Positions 59,903 through 64,000 of a DNA stretch of 64,000 nt are shown here, one piece after another (positions within the stretch are counted from its first letter, which is position 1; every line of letters begins with the position of its first letter). Both the position numbers and the translations under genes were made by a program. The notes below the pieces were generated by a model. The model was not told the origin of the DNA. It ran no database searches and saw nothing but the letters and a program-made list of their open reading frames with translations. Source of the stretch: JADKHC01 sp047600805 (GTDB lineage Bacteria > Verrucomicrobiota > Verrucomicrobiia > Opitutales > Opitutaceae); NCBI GenBank assembly GCA_047600805.1, contig JASGKG010000001.1:1612001-1676000 (forward strand). The letters are read 5' to 3'.

Positions 59903-60547
59903 ATGATTTCTTTCATTCGGTCTGCTTCGGCTCGTGCCAAAATACATAGTCGGGGAATTTTATTTTCGTTATTACTTGCGATTGGTTTGGGTGGCTGCGC
60001 ACAAATCAGCAGCAACGCCCCTGCTCCTGCTCCCGCCCGTGATTCCCACGCGACTGAGTCACTCGCGCTCAACGAAGGAGATGTTTTGCGTGTCTCGTTT
60101 CCAGGCACGCCAGCTCTCGATACCGTACAAACTATTCGGCGCGACGGCCGCATTGTCTTGCCGCTGGTGGGAGAAGTGCAGGCTTCAGGTTATACTCCTT
60201 CGGAGTTCAATGCCCAACTCACGAAGCTCTACGCTCCCCAGCTAATTAACAAGGAAGTGGTCGTGTCACTTGTTTCGTCGTCCTTCACAGTATTCGTCAG
60301 CGGCGCGGTATTGCGACCCGGCAAGGTCGTGTCCGATCGTCCGCTCACCGCTCTGGAAGCGATTATGGAAGCTGGCGGATTTGACTCCGCCAAAGCCAAT
60401 ATGAAGGCAATCGTGGTTATTCGCGAAGGACAACCTCTGCGGGAAAAAATCGATCTTAAGCGCGTTTTGGACGGGAAAAATGATACGCCTTTTTACCTGA
60501 AGCCGCGTGATATCATCCACGTACCCGACCGACTGGTGGTATTTTAG
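59903..60547 (+). CDS. Polysaccharide export lipoprotein (Wza-like, short form)
   Basis: Outer-membrane polysaccharide export protein of 214 residues. The signal peptide ends in lipobox LGGC (C32). The poly-export domain (LNEGDVLRVSFPGTP, IRRDGRIVLPLVGEVQA) is followed by a SLBB domain (VFVSGAVLRPGKVV, ALEAIMEAGGF). It is shorter than E. coli Wza (one SLBB and no C-terminal transmembrane helix), so it may act in the periplasm or with another outer-membrane partner. First gene of the exopolysaccharide group. Confidence 0.9.
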   Translation: MISFIRSASARAKIHSRGILFSLLLAIGLGGCAQISSNAPAPAPARDSHATESLALNEGDVLRVSFPGTPALDTVQTIRRDGRIVLPLVGEVQASGYTPSEFNAQLTKLYAPQLINKEVVVSLVSSSFTVFVSGAVLRPGKVVSDRPLTALEAIMEAGGFDSAKANMKAIVVIREGQPLREKIDLKRVLDGKNDTPFYLKPRDIIHVPDRLVVF

Positions 60548-60602
60548 TGCTCCGAGGCTGTTTAATCCGGTAGAAACGAAAGAGCGGGCGGCATTTTAAG
60601 CC

Positions 60603-60628
60603 AAAAAAGCCCCCTCATTTAGGGGTTT
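60603..60628 (-). terminator. Terminator-like hairpin, minus strand
   Basis: CCCCT at 60611-60615 pairs with AGGGG at 60621-60625, and read on the minus strand it is followed by GGCTTTTTT. On the plus strand only TTTG follows, so the minus orientation fits better. Confidence 0.5.
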
Positions 60629-60770
60629 GTAGTGGAAAGCCTTAGCTCCGCTGTAATGGTATTGCTGGACTTTTGCGTTAAGGGGGATTTCCGGTTGTTT
60701 TCTGGGGTTTTTCACGGATATGTGACGGGTGCTTTGAAAATCTCGCGTCCAGCAGCGGTGTCTCATAGAC

Positions 60771-60800
60771 AAAAACGGCTCTCCCCTTCGGAGAAGCCGT
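60771..60800 (-). terminator. Strong terminator-like hairpin, minus strand
   Basis: On the minus strand ACGGCT, one bulged base, CTCC, a 5-nt loop, GGAG and AGCCGT are followed by TTTTG. Ten base pairs with one bulge. No gene on the minus strand ends here. Confidence 0.6.
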
Positions 60801-60969
60801 GGGTTTTCGCGGAATGCCATTCGGCTTCAGTGGAAACCGCCCGTGCAGAGCTGGCCGTTGAGAGTCGGTCGTCCGATATCACCTCGGCGCTCTTTCGGGC
60901 TCCCTCAAAGGGAGAGCTCATGAGCGGCTCGCGGTAGTTCTCGGACATCACCGGCTCAGAGCCCGCGTA

Positions 60970-61566
60970 ATGTCAGCCAACTCCAAAACAAAATTACAGA
61001 CAATCGATGCCGTTTTGATGCACGACAAGGCACCGAAATGGCGGCAGCTTGAAGCCGTCAACCCGAGCGAGTGGTTCTGCATCTATACGAAACCGAAGCG
61101 GGAAAGACAGGCTTTGGAATACGTGGAATCACGTCTCGGCTTCGAGGTTTTCTTTCCCTGCATCACGCGGACCAAAACCATTCGTCGCGTTCAATATAAC
61201 GTTTCGGAACCGCTTTTTCCCCGCTACTTTTTCTGCAAGTTCGAGATGAATTCAGCCTACCGCGCCGTGCGGTACGCTCACGATGTTCTCGACGTGGTGA
61301 GCTTTGGCGGGGTGCCCGCAATCGTAGCGAATAAGCTGATCGAACAGCTCAAAGCCTGGTGCGCGGAAGGTCCAGAAGCTGTCCGCCCGTCCACGTCGCT
61401 GGTGCCAGGCGACCGCGTCACCGTGCTCGAAGGCCCGATGAAAGGGCTCGAGGCAGTGATCCTTGAGGACACGACCGAATCCGAACGCGTCACCATTTTG
61501 CTCGGGATTCTCGGCTGCGGCGCCCGAGTTTCCGTCGACCGCTTCGACCTAAAAAAGACCGCCTAA
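60970..61566 (+). CDS. Specialised NusG paralogue (UpxY/RfaH-like antiterminator)
   Basis: Transcription elongation factor of 198 residues with a NusG N-terminal domain (about 33-130; WFCIYTKPKRERQALEYVE, PLFPRYFFCKFE) and a KOW domain (about 143-195; PGDRVTVLEGPMKGLEAVI). A 30-residue N-terminal extension is present. Its position as second gene of an exopolysaccharide operon matches UpxY, LoaP and RfaH proteins, which keep polymerase reading through long surface-polysaccharide operons. The structured region just upstream may be its target or an autoregulatory leader. Confidence 0.92.
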   Translation: MSANSKTKLQTIDAVLMHDKAPKWRQLEAVNPSEWFCIYTKPKRERQALEYVESRLGFEVFFPCITRTKTIRRVQYNVSEPLFPRYFFCKFEMNSAYRAVRYAHDVLDVVSFGGVPAIVANKLIEQLKAWCAEGPEAVRPSTSLVPGDRVTVLEGPMKGLEAVILEDTTESERVTILLGILGCGARVSVDRFDLKKTA

Positions 61567-61590
61567 CCAATTTAATAATCATCCAATAAC

Positions 61591-62364
61591 ATGAACACCG
61601 CTCAAAAGGAGCTCACTTCCACCACCCATTCTCGTGTTAACGGCTTTAGTGCTTCGAGGCCCCTGAGAGCTGACCCGATGCCACGCTGGAAACGGGCGCT
61701 AGATCTCACGATCACTCTCGCCGTGTTGTTGGTCACGATGCCCCTTTTTGGCGCGCTCGCCCTGTACATTTCCATCGTCTCGCCCGGGCCGATCATTTTC
61801 TGCCAGACCCGCATCGGGCTGCGCGGCTCGAAATTCCTGTGCTTCAAGTTCCGCACCATGCGCGTGAACGCCGAGACCCACAACCATGAGGCCTATCTAA
61901 AATCCCTCATGGGCTCCAATGCTCCCATGGTCAAAATGGACGCGCGCAACGATTCGCGTTTGATCCCAGGCGCTTGGCTGATCCGCGCTTTGGGTATCGA
62001 CGAGCTTCCCCAACTTTTGAACGTGCTCAAAGGCGACATGAGCCTCGTTGGCCCTCGTCCCTGCATCCCTTACGAATACGATGGTTATCAGCCTTGGCAG
62101 AAAGAGCGCTTCGCCGCGGTCCCAGGCCTTACGGGCCTTTGGCAGGTGAGCGGAAAAAACCGCACCACCTTCGACGAGATGATCCACCTGGACATCCGTT
62201 ATGGCCGGAGAAAATCACTCTTGGGCGATCTGAGGATTTTGGCGATGACCCCAGTCGCAGTCGTTCAACAATACTTGGACACCAAGAAAAGCCGCGCCAC
62301 GGCGATCGCCGCCACTCGTGAACCAATTCAGCGTCGGTACATTTCCGAACAGCAGGTTGGATAA
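61591..62364 (+). CDS. Short-form initiating sugar transferase (bacterial sugar transferase/PGT)
   Basis: Phosphoglycosyl transferase of 257 residues acting on undecaprenyl phosphate. A single re-entrant membrane helix (about 37-60, LTITLAVLLVTMPLFGAL) and catalytic domain with KFRTMRVNAETHNHE, IDELPQLLNVLKGDMSLVGP and VPGLTGLWQVSGKNRTTFDE. It lacks the N-terminal four-helix part of the enzyme at 2046-3431, so the genome has at least two initiators. Starts 24 bp after the NusG-like gene. Confidence 0.92.
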   Translation: MNTAQKELTSTTHSRVNGFSASRPLRADPMPRWKRALDLTITLAVLLVTMPLFGALALYISIVSPGPIIFCQTRIGLRGSKFLCFKFRTMRVNAETHNHEAYLKSLMGSNAPMVKMDARNDSRLIPGAWLIRALGIDELPQLLNVLKGDMSLVGPRPCIPYEYDGYQPWQKERFAAVPGLTGLWQVSGKNRTTFDEMIHLDIRYGRRKSLLGDLRILAMTPVAVVQQYLDTKKSRATAIAATREPIQRRYISEQQVG

Positions 62365-62398
62365 AGAAACGTCGAGACGAACTCCAAAATTAGATTTC

Positions 62399-63466
62399 AT
62401 GAAAAAACCTCTTAATATCGGTGTAGTTGGTTGTGGTTATTGGGGCCCGAACCTCATCCGTAACTTCCGTTCCCTTCCCGACTGCCGGCTCAAGGCCATG
62501 TGCGATGTGAGCGAGGCCCGCCTCAAACATTTGAAATCTCTCTATCCCGAAGTGGAGGGCATCACCAATTACGAGACATTGCTAAGCGACAAAACGATCG
62601 ACGCCATCGTGATCGCCACATCGGTGCGGTACCACTTCCCGATGGCGAAAGCGAGCCTGCTGGCCGGTAAGCACACGCTGGTTGAAAAGCCGCTCGCTGC
62701 CTCCACGGCCGAATGCGAAGAGCTCGTCGATCTGGCCGCGAGCAAGGGATTGATCCTGATGGTCGGCCACACATTCCTCTACTCGCCCGCCGTGCGACGC
62801 GTGAAGGAAATTGTCGATAACGGCGATATCGGCGAAATCCGCTACATCAGTGCACGTCGCCTCAATCTCGGCCTCTTCCAGAAAGACATCAACGTTGCCT
62901 GGGACTTGGCCCCTCACGACATCTCCGTGATTTTGTATATTCTCGGCGAAGCACCGAAACGCATCAATTGCCAAGGCACTGCCCACGTCACACGCGGCAT
63001 CGAGGATGTGACCACGATGTTCCTGGAGTTCTCAAAGGATCGCTCGGCGATCGTCCAGAGCAGTTGGCTCGACCCTCGCAAAATCCGCGAGATGACTATC
63101 GTTGGGAGCAAACGCATGATCGTTTACGACGACGTCGCTGTGCAGGAGAAAATTAAAATTTTCGACGCGCGCGTCGAGCGCCCGCCCCACTACGACACCT
63201 TCGCGGAATTCCATTATGCTTACCACTACGGCGATATCTACGCGCCTTACATCAAGCAGGACGAACCCCTGAAAACCGAGTGTCAGCACTTCTTGGATTG
63301 CATCAACAACGGCTCCCTCCCGATAACGAGCGGAGCAAAAGGCTTGGAAGTTGTCCGCATTCTGGAAGCCTCTTCAGAATCCCTCAAATTGAATGGTGCT
63401 TCCATCGATTTCACCCCCAGCCATAAGGCCGCAAAAACTCAGGCCCAGCCCTTAGTTACAGCCTAA
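62399..63466 (+). CDS. Gfo/Idh/MocA-family NAD(P)-dependent sugar oxidoreductase (WbpB-like)
   Basis: Oxidoreductase of 355 residues from ATG 62399 (the frame is open to 62318 without similarity). Rossmann motif NIGVVGCGYWGPNLIRNF, and the catalytic Lys region LVEKPLAAS with later WDLAPHDISVILY. In the family it oxidises a nucleotide-sugar, e.g. the C3 position of UDP-GlcNAcA. The acetyltransferase that follows supports a WbpB/WbpD-like route to diacetamido uronic sugar. The matching aminotransferase would be outside the window or the DegT gene at 20616. Confidence 0.88.
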   Translation: MKKPLNIGVVGCGYWGPNLIRNFRSLPDCRLKAMCDVSEARLKHLKSLYPEVEGITNYETLLSDKTIDAIVIATSVRYHFPMAKASLLAGKHTLVEKPLAASTAECEELVDLAASKGLILMVGHTFLYSPAVRRVKEIVDNGDIGEIRYISARRLNLGLFQKDINVAWDLAPHDISVILYILGEAPKRINCQGTAHVTRGIEDVTTMFLEFSKDRSAIVQSSWLDPRKIREMTIVGSKRMIVYDDVAVQEKIKIFDARVERPPHYDTFAEFHYAYHYGDIYAPYIKQDEPLKTECQHFLDCINNGSLPITSGAKGLEVVRILEASSESLKLNGASIDFTPSHKAAKTQAQPLVTA

Positions 63467-63508
63467 GGCCCATCGCGGGAGCCTCCAGGATTCTCTAACA
63501 GCTCTTAA

Positions 63509-64000
63509 ATGACTCCTCAGTCTAACCAGCAAATTGCACCTAATGTTAAATTGGGTGCGGGCGTGCGAATTTTTGGTTTCACCAACCTCTATGGTTGTGA
63601 AATTGGCGATGAAACGAAAGTCGGCACGTTCGTTGAAATCCAGAAAGGCGCAAAGATCGGCGCGCGCTGCAAGATCTCGAGCCACAGCTTCATCTGCGAA
63701 GGCGTCGAAATCGAAGATGAGGTGTTCGTCGGCCACGGCGTCATGTTCACAAACGACCTGTTTCCCCGCGCCACCGCTGCTGGCGGCCAGCTTCAGACCG
63801 AAGCCGACTGGGCGTGTATCAAAACCCTCGTGAAACGCGGCGCGTCGATCGGCTCCAATGCCACGATCCTCTGTGGCATTACCATCGGCGAAAACGCGTT
63901 GATCGGGGCAGGCAGTGTGGTTACCAAAGATGTTCCACCCAACGCTGTCGTCGTTGGCAATCCAGCTCGTACTATCAAAACTCTCGATGCAAAAAGTTAA
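63509..64000 (+). CDS. Hexapeptide-repeat N-acetyltransferase (WbpD-like)
   Basis: Left-handed beta-helix acetyltransferase of 163 residues. Its stop codon is the last base of the window, so it is complete. Hexapeptide repeats run through IGDETKVGTFVEIQKGAKIG, VEIEDEVFVGHGVMF and IGSNATILCGITIGENALIG, closing with AVVVGNPAR. The loop FTNDLFPRA with adjacent His (SSHSF, GHG) resembles WbpD/PglD acyltransferases. 42 bp downstream of the oxidoreductase and surely in the same operon. Confidence 0.9.
   Translation: MTPQSNQQIAPNVKLGAGVRIFGFTNLYGCEIGDETKVGTFVEIQKGAKIGARCKISSHSFICEGVEIEDEVFVGHGVMFTNDLFPRATAAGGQLQTEADWACIKTLVKRGASIGSNATILCGITIGENALIGAGSVVTKDVPPNAVVVGNPARTIKTLDAKS

Larger units (their letters stand above)
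60548..60969. other. Structured 422-bp region before the NusG-like gene
   Basis: No supported protein gene. It contains two hairpins that read as terminators on the minus strand (60603-60628 and 60771-60800) and a further hairpin CTCCCT/AGGGAG at 60900-60914. On the plus strand the same elements could form a leader acted on by the NusG paralogue. A plus frame 60632-60937 and a minus frame 60763-60951 lack family-like composition. Confidence 0.45.

Noticed and set aside
60632..60937. 101-residue plus-strand frame and 62-residue minus-strand frame in the leader
   Set aside because: Composition is not protein-like and hairpins run through both. Better explained as structured non-coding DNA.

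Overview
This GC-rich window reads as a chromosome segment of a Gram-negative, menaquinone-using Verrucomicrobiota bacterium, most likely of the Opitutales/Opitutaceae type. That placement is an inference. It rests on an exosortase fused to an EpsI domain, lipoproteins and large secreted Ig-like proteins, FabV as enoyl reductase, a menC/menE pair, and the scarcity of Shine-Dalgarno sequences in front of clearly real genes. No rRNA, tRNA, CRISPR array, insertion sequence or prophage was found.

Layout. 0.1-3.4 kb: a GspA/ExeA-like ATPase, a GspB-like membrane protein and an initiating sugar-phosphate transferase, probably the edge of an exopolysaccharide/secretion locus. 3.4-12.2 kb: a small secreted protein, then two tandem hybrid histidine kinases, the first with a 9 x 276-bp HAMP array and three receiver domains. 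12.3-31.6 kb: mostly housekeeping genes (recQ, a GH43 glycosidase, polX, a 4HBT thioesterase facing menE-menC, trpF, a DegT aminotransferase, a phosphodiesterase, acsA, rho, dgkA, hisF, a 3-methyladenine glycosylase, a PfkB kinase). 31.7-35.3 kb: a membrane coiled-coil protein, rplU-rpmA, then a locus of two small unknown proteins and a MamK/MreB-like actin. 35.4-37.6 kb: an AT-richer membrane spermidine-synthase-like gene that looks acquired. 37.7-45.2 kb: pheA, a frameshifted scpB, pgi, a tiny lipoprotein, rsmI, a FAD desaturase-like gene and a redoxin. 45.4-47.8 kb: exosortase-EpsI, a 30-residue membrane micro-ORF and an RskA-like anti-sigma domain protein. 48-50 kb: fabV and an alpha/beta hydrolase. 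50-59.3 kb: two very large secreted proteins (an RCC1-repeat/Ig protein and a reprolysin-type metalloprotease with Ig domains), both ending in a six-glycine, hydrophobic, basic tail. 59.9-64 kb: start of an exopolysaccharide operon (Wza-like lipoprotein, specialised NusG, sugar transferase, Gfo/Idh dehydrogenase, hexapeptide acetyltransferase).

How the parts fit. The two window ends both concern surface polysaccharide. The exosortase, anti-sigma domain and the two C-terminally tagged giants suggest a dedicated cell-envelope sorting system. The candidates I rate most worth attention are the MamK-like actin locus, the Gly6-tagged giants with the exosortase/micro-ORF/anti-sigma locus, the HAMP-array kinase pair, and a pair of minus-strand terminators upstream of the NusG paralogue where no minus-strand gene is visible.
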